The notes below the pieces were generated by a model. It searched no databases and was not told the DNA's origin. It worked only from the letters and a program-made list of their open reading frames with translations. A DNA stretch of 45,445 nucleotides from an uncultured cyanobacterium (lineage in GTDB: Bacteria; Cyanobacteriota; Cyanobacteriia; Thermostichales; Thermostichaceae): NCBI GenBank assembly GCA_937944885.1, contig CALFBB010000049.1, forward strand, positions 1 through 45,445, written 5' to 3'. The translations under genes and the position numbers were made by a program. Of the stretch, positions 26,363 to 36,593 are shown in pieces (position 1 is the first letter of the stretch; each line of letters opens with the position of its first letter).

Positions 26363-27352
26363 ATGACCAGGTCTGGATCTCGACAGTTGCGTCATGTGTT
26401 GGTATTGGAGGATATCCAGGGGCGGCGAGCCTTGAGCCTCGATGCAGCCACCTATTCTTTGGGTCGGGATCCGCAAAACTCGATTCTGCTGCCGTCCAAC
26501 TCCATTTCCCGACAACATGCGCTGCTGCTGCGGGTTCCTGTTCCTTCTGGCTACCGCTACCGCATTCTCGATGGCAATATCCAAGGCAAACGCAGCACCA
26601 ATGGGATCCGCGTCAATGGGATCCCTTGTACTTCCCAGGATTTGGAAGATGGGGATCTGATTGAATTTGGCCCCGATACCAAAGCCCGCTACTACTGTCG
26701 CGAAATAGCCGAAGAAGAAGTAGAGCTCTACGCCGAGTCACTCGAGTACCGTAGCATCAAAGCCAAGATCGTCAGCCAGCAAAGCACCAATCTATTTGGG
26801 GGGGATCGGGTCTTGCTGCTGCAACCGCATGAGTACCAACGCAGCGGTGTATTTCGACCGGGGATCCCACATCCGGTCTTGGGGCTGATCTTCCAAAATC
26901 AGTGTTACTACTGCGAGCGGCTATTGGGAACCGATCTAGAGGAAGCCATAGAGCACTGTCGGAACCGCCTAGAGCATCCTCTGGAGGAACGGGAATTTTG
27001 CGTATTGGTTCAAGACGAATACGGCTATCGGCTAGCCCTGCATCAGCCCCAGCTTGTATCTGTACCCTACGACTCCTTCCTAGCCACTACCTGTCAGCAA
27101 ATGCGGCGGGACATCCGAGTCCAAGATCGACGCTGGCGGCTGCGCAAGCTTGAAAAGTGTTTTCTGGGCTCAGATGCAGTGACTTGGTTGGCGAACCACT
27201 TTCAGATCAGCCGGCCTGAGGCGGTACAGGTGGGTCAAGAGTGTCTCCAGCGGCGCTTGTTTTTCCATGTGCTAGGAAAACCAAATTTTGTTGAGGACCA
27301 ATACTATCGCTTTCGAGAAGACAGCGGCCCAGAGAAACAGGTGGTGGGTTGA
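26363..27352 (+). CDS. FHA-DEP domain protein
   Basis: The ATG at 26363 has GGAGG seven bases upstream and gives 329 residues. Residues about 20-110 form an FHA domain (YSLGRDPQNSILLPSNSISR then QHALLL, STNGIRVNG, DLEDGDLIEFG), which binds phosphothreonine. A middle region (about 115-235) is of unknown fold. Residues about 240-322 form a DEP domain (RLRKLEKCFLGSDAVTWLAN, ending NFVEDQYYRFRED). Combined phosphopeptide and DEP modules suggest a signalling adaptor downstream of a Ser/Thr kinase. No kinase is adjacent. Confidence 0.8.
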   Translation: MTRSGSRQLRHVLVLEDIQGRRALSLDAATYSLGRDPQNSILLPSNSISRQHALLLRVPVPSGYRYRILDGNIQGKRSTNGIRVNGIPCTSQDLEDGDLIEFGPDTKARYYCREIAEEEVELYAESLEYRSIKAKIVSQQSTNLFGGDRVLLLQPHEYQRSGVFRPGIPHPVLGLIFQNQCYYCERLLGTDLEEAIEHCRNRLEHPLEEREFCVLVQDEYGYRLALHQPQLVSVPYDSFLATTCQQMRRDIRVQDRRWRLRKLEKCFLGSDAVTWLANHFQISRPEAVQVGQECLQRRLFFHVLGKPNFVEDQYYRFREDSGPEKQVVG

Positions 27353-27444
27353 AAGAACCTAATTTGAATTGCATCCCTACCCCCTATCCTGGCCAACTGA
27401 CCAAGACCGGGGAGGATGCACCTAGCATTTATCACTTAACTTCA

Positions 27445-27696
27445 TTACTGATCAGGCTTGTGCTGCTCCTCCTGCCCGATCCCCAGGGCTTTACGGCTGC
27501 GCTTCAGATTTTTCCAGTGTTGACGAATTTGATGATAGGCCTCTTGCGGCGTCAGCTTGCCATTGGTAGTAAGGCTGCTGATATAACCGACCCGCTGACT
27601 AAACTCCTGCAAATTGGCATCAAACAGCAGGTTGGCCGGGGTAAACACACCGTGGTAAGGGTGACGGGGATAAAGAAACTCATGCAGTTGGGTCAT
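27445..27696 (-). CDS. conserved small cyanobacterial protein (DUF7219-like)
   Basis: The ATG at 27696, with GGAGG eight bases upstream, gives 83 residues. The pattern HEFLYPRHPYHGVFTPANLL, FDANLQEFSQRVGYISSL, GKLTPQEAYHQIRQHWKNLK recalls a short family found throughout cyanobacteria and annotated as DUF7219. The function is unknown and the DUF number is from memory. It is soluble, helical and basic. It converges with the FHA-DEP gene. Confidence 0.65.
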   Translation of the reverse strand: MTQLHEFLYPRHPYHGVFTPANLLFDANLQEFSQRVGYISSLTTNGKLTPQEAYHQIRQHWKNLKRSRKALGIGQEEQHKPDQ

Positions 27697-28234
27697 GGTG
27701 TACCCCTCCCTCAACATACCTACACCTATATCTTAACCTAACCTTAACTATAAGGAAATAAAGTTTACCACTTACAACATTTATACTCACTAGATTGGCT
27801 TCTTAAATCATCCTTGAGCCGTTGGTCCTAATCCCCGGTCGATGGATCCCTACAGATCAGGTGGGATTGCCGTACGCACCAAACTTTCCTGATTTGAGCA
27901 AATCTGCTGGACATTCTATCTACGACCATCAGGCAACCATCAGGTGTATAACAAGGAGTTACAGCCTTAGATTGATCAGGCATGCCACCCCAGGCACGGC
28001 CTTCATGCCAGCAACCCATTTGGATAAGCTCAAGATCTCCAGGTGGGAGTGTCATCTCCCTCTATTGCAAACAAGATAGAAAGCAACACTTCCTCAGTTT
28101 CCTCAGTTATCAACTGCCGGTCGCGCTCTTGAGAGGAAGATTTCAAAGATTAAATCCTGCCCGAAATCAAGAACCACCCCTAAGCCGGCAAGTTGTGGCA
28201 GCCCTTCATCTCGATAAACTTGAACCTTGGAGTA
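27697..28234. other. gene-free stretch upstream of the small conserved gene
   Basis: About 540 bases without a supported gene. The left part is AT-rich with ATATCTTAACCTAACCTTAA near 27729-27748 and probably holds the promoter of the leftward 83-residue gene. Short ORFs within it lack start signals and recognisable sequence. No array, IS end or RNA gene was seen before the first tRNA. Confidence 0.4.
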
Positions 28235-28306
28235 TGGGTTGGCAGGGATTCGAACCCTGAACCAATCGGTTAAGAGCCGAGTGCTCTACCGTTGAGCTAC
28301 CAACCC
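28235..28306 (-). tRNA. tRNA-Lys (anticodon CTT)
   Basis: The minus strand folds as a 72-nt tRNA including the discriminator A. The acceptor GGGTTGG pairs with CCAACCC, the D arm has AGCTCAACGGTAGAGC, and the T arm has GGTTCGAATCC. The anticodon stem CTCGG/CCGAT encloses the loop CTCTTAA, giving anticodon CTT (Lys, AAG). CCA is not encoded. It is one of a pair made by a 150-bp duplication. Confidence 0.93.
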
Positions 28307-28384
28307 TGTCTGGCGACCTCATTATCCTAGCAGAGTGACTTCACAAATAAGAACACAAATAAGAAGCTCATCCACTGCTGAACA

Positions 28385-28456
28385 TGGGTCGGCAGGGATT
28401 CGAACCCTGGACCAATCGGTTAAAAGCCGAGTGCTCTACCGCTGAGCTACCGACCC
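28385..28456 (-). tRNA. tRNA-Lys (anticodon TTT)
   Basis: This is a 72-nt tRNA on the minus strand with acceptor GGGTCGG/CCGACCC. The D arm is AGCTCAGCGGTAGAGC and the anticodon loop CTTTTAA gives anticodon TTT (Lys, AAA/AAG). It differs from its neighbour at only a few positions: the anticodon wobble base, an acceptor pair, one D-loop base and one variable-region base. Confidence 0.95.
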
Positions 28457-28545
28457 TGGTTTTCAGCTTTATCATCCTAGCAGAGTTACTTCCTACTGTC
28501 TTGGGGGCTTGCTATACTACAGTTATGGCAGATTAGGCCAACCCT

Positions 28546-28946
28546 GGGGCTGTAACGGTTTCGACGGGGTGGCGAACAAGGGTTCATGATACAGGTCGGG
28601 ATTGAGCTTATCCCGTTACCACTAGGCTCAAAACAAGTACGTGCGAACAACGTCGTACCCTTTGCTCGTAAAGCTGCCGTTTTGGCTGCCTAAGGCTCAG
28701 TAACCTAGAAACTTACTTTGAGCTCGAGGATCCTCTCACGACCCCGTTAAGTGGGCGGGTCAAAACCTCAACGGGTGCAGCTCTCCTCTTTGGCTCCGTC
28801 GAGGGAGAGACTAAGCTTAGACGGAGAAATCCTATCACTGGGATCTAAGCAGTGATCCCTGCCTCTAGGGTAAGAGAGGCTAAGCCTGTGAACGAGTGAT
28901 CCCCCATTACCCATCTCGGACACGGGTTCGACTCCCGTCAGCTCCA
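28546..28946 (+). ncRNA. ssrA: transfer-messenger RNA (one-piece tmRNA)
   Basis: The 5' end GGGGCTGTAACGGTTTCGAC pairs with the 3' end GTCAGCTCCA to form the alanyl acceptor. The T arm GGGTTCGACTCCCGTC is complete. The tag frame runs 28643-28693 and encodes ANNVVPFARKAAVLAA before TAA, an ANN-type cyanobacterial degradation tag. The RNA is a single piece, not the permuted two-piece form of marine Synechococcus and Prochlorococcus. A TATACT -10-like hexamer lies at 28513-28518. It rescues stalled ribosomes with SmpB. CCA is not encoded. Confidence 0.96.
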
Positions 28947-29178
28947 TTCAACCTTTTTCAGGTCAGATACTCCACTGCCATCTGTTCAGACTACAGATGC
29001 AGGTGCACCCTCTGTCTTGTTCGAAACAGGCTACAACCTTCCTAGGGACTGCTTTTCTACAACAGTGCTTACATCCCTGGTAGGGTAGTTCTCTTACGAA
29101 TGCTTTTGTGCAAGGCAGGTAGAGGGATCCGTACCTAACCGTACCGGCAAAAGGGGGGATCCCCCTGAGAAGGGGCTA
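28947..29178. other. intergenic region between ssrA and the groESL promoter
   Basis: No ORF, repeat or RNA gene is supported in these bases. The right side has GGGGGATCCCCC-like palindromic sequence and runs into the heat-shock promoter. Confidence 0.4.
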
Positions 29179-29208
29179 TTGTCAGGAGGAAAACCAGACT
29201 GATAAACT
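29179..29208 (+). promoter_or_regulatory. predicted sigma-70-type promoter of groESL
   Basis: TTGTCA at 29179-29184 and TAAACT at 29203-29208 are separated by 18 bases. The -10 box abuts the CIRCE operator, as in other HrcA-controlled groESL promoters. Confidence 0.5.
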
Positions 29209-29233
29209 AGCACTCGTAAGTCGAGAGTGCTAA
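29207..29233 (+). promoter_or_regulatory. CIRCE operator (HrcA-binding site) of groESL
   Basis: CTAGCACTC, nine spacer bases, then GAGTGCTAA: the CIRCE inverted repeat with a single mismatch at the first base. It sits about 78 bases before groES, so HrcA repression and heat induction are expected. Confidence 0.93.
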
Positions 29234-29311
29234 TACTCCGATTTGCGCAAGCTTAGTTCACAACTGAGAACCTTCAGCTTCGTGCTTTAGGCATCACGGA
29301 GGATATTTGTC

Positions 29312-29623
29312 ATGGCTGCAGTAGCTCTCAATGTTTCTACACTGAAGCCTCTGGGTGATCGCGTGTTGGTCAAGATCGCTCAGCAGGACGAAAAAACTGC
29401 AGGTGGGATCTTCCTGCCTGACACTGCGAAGGAAAAGCCCCAAGTGGGGGAAGTGGTCGCTGTTGGTCCTGGGAAGCGCAATGACGATGGCAAGTTGGTG
29501 CCCATGGAAGTGAAAGCAGGTGACAGAGTGCTCTACTCCAAGTACGCCGGAACCGAAGTCAAGCTGGGCAGCGATGAGTATGTGCTGCTGGCAGAGCGAG
29601 ACATTTTGGCCATTGTTCAGTAG
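29312..29623 (+). CDS. groES: co-chaperonin GroES
   Basis: The 103-residue protein has [20 protein letters not shown], the mobile loop [20 protein letters not shown], and [20 protein letters not shown]. GroES caps the GroEL cage. GGAGG lies upstream of the ATG. groEL follows 57 bases later in a classic operon. Confidence 0.97.
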   Translation: MAAVALNVSTLKPLGDRVLVKIAQQDEKTAGGIFLPDTAKEKPQVGEVVAVGPGKRNDDGKLVPMEVKAGDRVLYSKYAGTEVKLGSDEYVLLAERDILAIVQ

Positions 29624-31315
<1,692 letters not shown>

Positions 31316-31322
31316 TTGCCCA

Positions 31323-31351
31323 CCGAAGGGGATCCCTTGTGGCCCCTTCGG
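31323..31351 (+). terminator. probable groESL terminator hairpin
   Basis: A perfect 9-bp stem CCGAAGGGG/CCCCTTCGG with an 11-base loop begins seven bases past the groEL stop. No uridine run follows, so termination efficiency or mechanism is uncertain. Confidence 0.55.
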
Positions 31352-31447
31352 CTGGTCGGTTCTGTAAGTTTGTTGGGATCCTAGCAGGGCGCGAGGATCC
31401 CCACTTTTTTGGATCCGTCAGGAGTCTTTGAGTCAGTATAAAAAGGC

Positions 31448-32293
31448 TTGAATTGCTTGCATCTTTTGATTTGCATCGGCTTAGATTTGGCTTGGTCACC
31501 TCGTAATCCTTCCGGCATTGCAACGGTGCAGGTGATCAAGGATCCCTGGCTGGGAAAATGGACAGGGATCCTCACCGACTGCCGCATCCTGCAAACCGAC
31601 ACTGAGATTCTAAACTACATCCAGAGCCGGGCCGGCAGGGATCCCGAGCCCTGCTTAATTGCTGTGGATGCCCCTTTGCGGGTACCCAACCTTACCGGAC
31701 AACGGAAAGCAGAAGCAGAGCTGAACCGGGTGTTTCGTGCTTATGAGGCAGGAGCCCACCCGGCTAATCGACGGTTGTTGGCCAGGGATGGACAGGTGCG
31801 GGGAGAAGCATTGGTGCAGGCTTTATCCAACTGGGGTTTTCAGGAACGAGCCGAGATTCAGCAGGGATCCCTGACCCGCCAAGTCACAGAAGTCTTTCCC
31901 CATAGTGCTATGGTCAGCCTGTTTGGCCTCAGCCGTACCCTCAAGTACAAGGCCCGCCCCAAGCGCACCTGGCAGGAACGACAACAAGCGTGGCATCTCT
32001 ACCAGCATCATTTGCGGTCACTGACCCTAGCCGATCCGGCGCTATCCGGCCATGAGGCACTCTTACAAGTGGAGGTGGGATCCCTTAAAGGTCGCGCCCT
32101 TAAAGATTACGAAGATCGAGTGGATGCCCTGATGTGTGCCTATGTTGCTCTCTACGGTTTCCGCTGGGGATCAGAACGTTGCCACAGTTTTGGCAATCTG
32201 CAAGAAGGTCACATTTTCACTCCCCTACCTATCCCTCACCTGTCAATCTATGGCAATAGAACCCCTGGCAGTGGAGGGCAGGTTGCTTTGTAG
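31448..32293 (+). CDS. DUF429 domain protein
   Basis: The protein is up to 281 residues and resembles the DUF429 family, which has an RNase-H-like nuclease fold. Motifs are CIGLDLAWSPRNPSGIATVQ, LIAVDAPLRVPNLTGQRKAE, TEVFPHSAMVSLFGL, KYKARPK and DYEDRVDALMCAYVAL. Acidic residues in GLDLAW, AVDAP and DRVDAL would form the active site. No biochemical role is established. No ATG is available; TTG codons at 31448, 31457 or 31466 are candidate starts. Confidence 0.8.
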   Translation: MNCLHLLICIGLDLAWSPRNPSGIATVQVIKDPWLGKWTGILTDCRILQTDTEILNYIQSRAGRDPEPCLIAVDAPLRVPNLTGQRKAEAELNRVFRAYEAGAHPANRRLLARDGQVRGEALVQALSNWGFQERAEIQQGSLTRQVTEVFPHSAMVSLFGLSRTLKYKARPKRTWQERQQAWHLYQHHLRSLTLADPALSGHEALLQVEVGSLKGRALKDYEDRVDALMCAYVALYGFRWGSERCHSFGNLQEGHIFTPLPIPHLSIYGNRTPGSGGQVAL

Positions 32294-32428
32294 CATACCA
32301 GCGGCAATAGCCTCATGCCTAGGGAAGGCTAAGCAAACGCATCTCCTACAAATTGGGCTTAGCACTGGCGTCAGATTACCCCTTGGCGGCATGATAAAAG
32401 GGTAAGGATCCAAACAAACGGGACAAGA

Positions 32429-33592
32429 ATGGACATTCAACTGGGCCGTAATCGGCAAGTGAGGCGGGCTTATGGGCTAGATGAAATTGCCCTGGCACCG
32501 GGCAGGCGCACCCTGGATCCCAGTTTGGTGGATACCCACTTCACTTTGGGAGGCATCGAACGGCAGATCCCGATCATTGCTAGCGCCATGGATGGTGTAG
32601 TGGATGTCAAGATGGCCATCCTGCTCTCGGAGCTAGGGGCATTTGGGGTTTTGAACCTAGATGGCCTCCAAACCCGCTACAGCGATCCTGAAGAGGTTTT
32701 GGATCAAATTGCTGCCGTGGGTAAAGACGAATTTGTGCCTTTGATGCAGCGTCTCTACAGCGAACCGGTCAAGCCGGCCCTGATTCAAGAGCGCATCCGA
32801 CAAATCAAAGCCGGTGGCGGGGTGGCAGCAGCCAGCAGTGTGCCTGCCAATGCTGCTCAATACGGCCCCTTAGTGGCAGAAGCAGGTGGGGATCTCTTTT
32901 TTGTGCAGGCTACGGTGGTTTCCACTCATCACAAAGCCCCTGAGGGTAGGGAGCTTTTGGATCTGGCCCAGTTTTGCCACTCTATGCCGATTCCGGTGGT
33001 GGTAGGCAACTGTGTCACCTATGATGTTGCTCTGGAACTAATGCAAGCAGGGGCAGCAGGAGTATTGGTGGGGATTGGCCCTGGTGCTGCCTGTACCTCC
33101 CGCGGTGTTTTGGGGGTAGGTGTACCGCAAGCTACAGCCATAGCCGATTGTGCAGCAGCACGGGATCACTTCTTGACCCAGACCGGTACCTATGTTCCCG
33201 TCATTGCTGATGGCGGCTTGGTAACTGGCGGGGATATTTGCAAAGCCATTGCCTGTGGGGCCGATGCGGTGATGATTGGATCCCCGCTGGCGCGTGCCAA
33301 AGAAGCCCCGGGCCGCGGTTTTCATTGGGGCATGGCCACTCCCAGCCCTGTACTGCCCCGTGGCACCCGCATTCGGGTGGGATCCACCGGCACCCTAGAG
33401 GAGATCCTGCGTGGCCCTGCCCGTCTGGACGATGGCACCCACAACCTTCTGGGAGCACTGCGCACCAGCATGGCTACCCTGGGTGCTGCCAATCTCAAGG
33501 AAATGCAGCAGGTAGACATTTGTATTGCCCCTTCCCTGCTGACAGAAGGCAAGGTTTATCAGAAGGCCCAAAACCTAGGTATGGGTAAATAA
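32429..33592 (+). CDS. guaB3: GuaB3 family IMP dehydrogenase-related protein
   Basis: The 387-residue TIM-barrel protein follows the GuaB3 pattern: [59 protein letters not shown], and the catalytic-loop [19 protein letters not shown] with its Cys. CBS domains of ordinary GuaB are absent, as expected of this family. It would convert IMP to XMP with NAD or be a related oxidoreductase. The family is common in cyanobacteria and actinobacteria beside a full GuaB. tRNA-Val follows downstream. Confidence 0.9.
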   Translation: MDIQLGRNRQVRRAYGLDEIALAPGRRTLDPSLVDTHFTLGGIERQIPIIASAMDGVVDVKMAILLSELGAFGVLNLDGLQTRYSDPEEVLDQIAAVGKDEFVPLMQRLYSEPVKPALIQERIRQIKAGGGVAAASSVPANAAQYGPLVAEAGGDLFFVQATVVSTHHKAPEGRELLDLAQFCHSMPIPVVVGNCVTYDVALELMQAGAAGVLVGIGPGAACTSRGVLGVGVPQATAIADCAAARDHFLTQTGTYVPVIADGGLVTGGDICKAIACGADAVMIGSPLARAKEAPGRGFHWGMATPSPVLPRGTRIRVGSTGTLEEILRGPARLDDGTHNLLGALRTSMATLGAANLKEMQQVDICIAPSLLTEGKVYQKAQNLGMGK

Positions 33593-33636
33593 CCTCACGA
33601 CAGATGCTAAACTCAGTGAGCTGGGATCCCTTACTT

Positions 33637-33708
<72 letters not shown>

Positions 33709-34115
33709 TCTTCTACAAAGCTCCCTCACTCGGGTCTGATACCCCATCAACAAGCTATCTCAGTTCCTCTATTGCCCCAGTCAACTCCACTTCTCCCTTG
33801 AGTGCCTTCTTTGGCCGCTTAGCAGAGGCTCCATCAGAACCTGCAGAGGCAAGCCAACACCAGTCATGATCCCGGCACTGTCATGTTCAATCGTTCGGAA
33901 ATTGAGATTATCACAATAATGACTTGCCGACTATCAGCACTGTCGCTAATTGAATTGCCAGTTATGCCAATCTTTGAGGTGGATTATCACACTCATTCAT
34001 GACATCCTGAGATAGGCTATCTCCCTCAATTTGAACAACACAGATCGCAAATCTGACTCAAACTAAAACTGTGAAAGCCTGATCGGGCAGGGAATCGAGA
34101 CATTCTATGCCTGTC

Positions 34116-34145
34116 GATTTAGAGTTTTGTTAAGAGCAGTTTAAG
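34116..34145 (-). promoter_or_regulatory. candidate Pho box
   Basis: Read on the minus strand, CTTAAACT, CTTAACAA and TCTAAATC are 8-base units spaced 11 bases apart. The cyanobacterial Pho box is tandem PyTTAAPyPy(T/A) units with 3-base gaps. Two units fit well and the third is weak. It lies about 150 bases before a phosphate/phosphonate-type binding-protein gene. Confidence 0.45.
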
Positions 34146-34168
34146 CACAAAATCTGATGGTTTCGCTA

Positions 34169-34193
34169 GTTTGTAAATGAAGACCTTACAAAC
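34169..34193. promoter_or_regulatory. operator-like inverted repeat
   Basis: GTTTGTAA and TTACAAAC are perfect 8-base inverted arms around 9 bases. The site is AT-rich, has no U-run and lies about 100 bases before the gene, so it looks more like a dimeric regulator site than a terminator. Confidence 0.4.
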
Positions 34194-34292
34194 AATAGGC
34201 TCTGCAGGCAATCCAGCTTCTCATTTGGCCTTGTCTACGGTTTCTATTGATTACTTTTAGTGCGATTTGTGAATTGTAGGAGAAAGCTGACC

Positions 34293-35279
34293 GTGATTTT
34301 GAATCTTCGCTCTTCAGTCCAAGCCTTACTACTAGGAAGTGTTTTAGGCCTATCCTCACTGCTGGTGGGATCCCTGGCTCAAGCTGAGGAAGACTGTCCT
34401 CGTCCACCGCAAATGGATCGGCGTTTTTGCGACCGTGTTGGGGATTTGGTTGCCGATCTGCCGGAAGATGAATCGGAGTGGGTCGATCCACCGGTATTGT
34501 TGTTGTCTTACACCTCCTCTGAGGATCCGGCAGTCTATAAAGAAACATGGGCAGAGTTTACCGAGCATCTGGAAAGTGTCATTGGCCGGCCTGTCCAGTT
34601 TGTGCCGGTTGACTCTCATGCTGCCTCCTATGAAGCGATGCGGGCCGGTCGTCTGCACGTGATGGCCACCTGCACCGGCTGTACCCCCTTCGCGGTTAAT
34701 TTGTCGGGGTTCGTGCCCTTTGCCATGTCTGCCGAAAGTGAAGATAGCTTTGGCTACGAGATGGAATTTATTGTGCCTGTGAATAGCGATATTCAAACCC
34801 TAGAAGACATCAGAGGGCGACAGGTTGCCTTTGCCTCTCCTACTTCTAATTCTGGGTACATTGCTCCTGTGGCTCTGTTGAAATCGGAAACTGGGATGAT
34901 TGAAGGGGAAGACTACACCTCTGTTTTCTCCGGCGATCACCAAAACTCCATCCTAGGGATCCAAAATGAAGACTATGAGGTAGCTCCCATCGCCAATAGC
35001 GTGATGTTTCGCATGTGCCGTGCCGGCCAGGCCGACTGCAGCTTGATCCGCAGCATCTATAAGTCCGGTACCTTCCCCAGTGGCCCCTTCGGTCATGCCC
35101 ATAACTTGCACCCGGACTTGGTTGAGAAAATTAAAGAGGCCTTCTTCTCTTTTGATTGGGAAGGCACCAAGCTGCAAGAAGCCTTTGAACGGAATGTCTT
35201 TATCCCCGTTACTTACAAAGAACACTGGCAGGTGATTCGTCAGATCCAAGAGGCTCAAGGGACTGAATACAGTCTCTGA
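34293..35279 (+). CDS. PhnD-type phosphate/phosphonate (oxyanion) binding protein
   Basis: A GTG at 34293 with GGAG ten bases upstream is preferred; it gives 328 residues starting with a signal peptide (SVQALLLGSVLGLSSLLVGS then LAQA). The mature protein is a periplasmic PhnD/PtxB-type binding protein: VLLLSYTSSEDPAVYKETWA, IGRPVQFVPVDSHAASYEAM, TLEDIRGRQVAFASPTSNSG and GDHQNSILGIQNEDYEVAPI. The usual acidic PhnD loop differs, and Cys pairs (TCTGCTPF and CRAGQADC) are unusual. Permease and ATPase genes are not adjacent. A candidate Pho box lies upstream, suggesting P-starvation control. Ligand is unproven. Confidence 0.7.
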   Translation: MILNLRSSVQALLLGSVLGLSSLLVGSLAQAEEDCPRPPQMDRRFCDRVGDLVADLPEDESEWVDPPVLLLSYTSSEDPAVYKETWAEFTEHLESVIGRPVQFVPVDSHAASYEAMRAGRLHVMATCTGCTPFAVNLSGFVPFAMSAESEDSFGYEMEFIVPVNSDIQTLEDIRGRQVAFASPTSNSGYIAPVALLKSETGMIEGEDYTSVFSGDHQNSILGIQNEDYEVAPIANSVMFRMCRAGQADCSLIRSIYKSGTFPSGPFGHAHNLHPDLVEKIKEAFFSFDWEGTKLQEAFERNVFIPVTYKEHWQVIRQIQEAQGTEYSL

Positions 35280-35314
35280 GTAACAGAATAAGAATAAGTC
35301 TAGGTAAAATGAGC

Positions 35315-35345
35315 GGGATCCCGTCTAGGCTGGGATCCCATTTTT
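35315..35345 (+). terminator. rho-independent terminator after the first PhnD-type gene
   Basis: Two full GGGATCCC octamers (35315-35322 and 35332-35339) pair across a 9-base loop, followed by ATTTTT. The genome's repeated palindrome is used here as both arms of a terminator stem. It may also serve the convergent gene. Confidence 0.75.
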
Positions 35346-35481
35346 CAAAAGCAGGGATCCAACCAAGGCGCAGCTTTTCCTAGAGGTATTTACTACAGTC
35401 CATCTGAACTCGTTATCTCATCTTTTATCTGTTCGCGTTGGCAACCCTTTGATAAGGATATCAGGCCATCCGGGGTATCTC

Positions 35482-36351
35482 TCAATCACGCCGGAAGGTC
35501 TTGGAAACCTCCCGCACAATGTCATAGGCAGAAGCATCAATGGGGGCAAAGCCCGTAACATTAAATAGCTCCTCTGTCAGCTTCTTACCCTCTTCTGACT
35601 GAGGGATCTCCATCATGGCAGCAGCAATCTTCTCGGTTAGCTCCGCCGGCAAACCGGCACGCACCACCGTACCGTCGTTGGGAATATCAGAGGTATAACC
35701 TAGGACACATACCTTTTGTTCAATATCCGGGTAATCCTTGACCAGATTTTTCTGTGCCCCCTCAAAGGAGGTTGATACATCCACATCACCGTTGTAGACC
35801 GCCAAGACAGCTGCATCGTGGGCACCTACGAAGACGGGTTTCATATCCACGTTGGCATCAATCTTGTGTTCATTCTTCAAAAATACGAAGGGGAATTGAT
35901 ACCCGGAAGCAGAAGCAGGATCCACAAAGGCAATGGTCTTACCCTTCAAATCATCAAAGCTGTCAATCTCACCCCCACAGGGAACGTTGAATTGAGAACG
36001 ATAGGTGGTGGATCCCCGTCGTACCGAAGCCAAAATCACCTTGGCATTGTGCCGATCCACCGCTTCCACAAGGGCAGCCGGGCCAAATAAGCCGATATCC
36101 ACTCGGTTGGTACCGATTGCTTCCACTAGACCGGTGTAATCTGTAGAAACAAAGGTCTCCACCGGGATGCCGAGTTTCTCGCTCAACAGCTCGGCAAAAG
36201 GCTGAAGACTGTCGATAAGCTGCTGGGCTTCCCGGTAAGGCGTTACACCCAGTACCAGCTTGTCGGGGTTAGATTGTGCTAGAGCTGAGGTAGAGCTGCT
36301 AGCCAAGATAAGAGCCAAACCAAAACTGTAGGAAAGAGCTTGCTTGATCAC
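35482..36351 (-). CDS. PhnD-type phosphonate/phosphite/phosphate binding protein
   Basis: The 289-residue precursor starts at a GTG (AAGGA ten bases upstream), with a signal peptide ending ALAQ. The mature part fits the PhnD/PtxB family: LGVTPYREAQQLIDSLQPFA, ETFVSTDYTGLVEAIGTNRV, DIGLFGPAALVEAVDRH, DLKGKTIAFVDPASASGYQF and GAHDAAVLAVYNGDVDVSTS. It is a classical family member and only distantly similar to the convergent binding protein at 34293. No permease or ATPase gene is nearby. The ligand could be phosphate, phosphite or a phosphonate. Confidence 0.8.
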   Translation of the reverse strand: MIKQALSYSFGLALILASSSTSALAQSNPDKLVLGVTPYREAQQLIDSLQPFAELLSEKLGIPVETFVSTDYTGLVEAIGTNRVDIGLFGPAALVEAVDRHNAKVILASVRRGSTTYRSQFNVPCGGEIDSFDDLKGKTIAFVDPASASGYQFPFVFLKNEHKIDANVDMKPVFVGAHDAAVLAVYNGDVDVSTSFEGAQKNLVKDYPDIEQKVCVLGYTSDIPNDGTVVRAGLPAELTEKIAAAMMEIPQSEEGKKLTEELFNVTGFAPIDASAYDIVREVSKTFRRD

Positions 36352-36593
36352 AGCTGCGGTTCCTTCTCAAAAAAAGTGGGTGGAAATTAAGGTATAGTCA
36401 GCTCGCTGCCTTCTGCTGAGCTAGCCTACTGCAATGGTAGACGAGAATTTCTCTAAACCCATGTATTGCCCAACACGTCACCCCAACTCGGCCACCACCA
36501 CCTAGAGGTACGGGCCGGATCCTGCAAAGTTAGGGATCCCCCAAAATTAGGACCGACCCTAAGTTCCCAGGAGTTCAGCCGGTGCAAAGCAGC

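Larger units (their letters stand above)
28235..28492. repeat. 150-bp segmental tandem duplication carrying two tRNA-Lys genes
   Basis: The two tRNA genes are offset by exactly 150 bases. Their 5' flanks match at the same offset: ATCCTAGCAGAGTGACTTC at 28324-28342 and ATCCTAGCAGAGTTACTTC at 28474-28492. The duplicated unit therefore covers the tRNA and its upstream region. Confidence 0.8.
33709..34292. other. long regulatory region upstream of the first PhnD-type gene
   Basis: These 584 AT-rich bases have no supported ORF. They hold a candidate Pho box (34116-34145) and an operator-like inverted repeat (34169-34193), listed separately. The rest, next to tRNA-Val, shows no recognisable element or integration duplicate. 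Confidence 0.5.
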
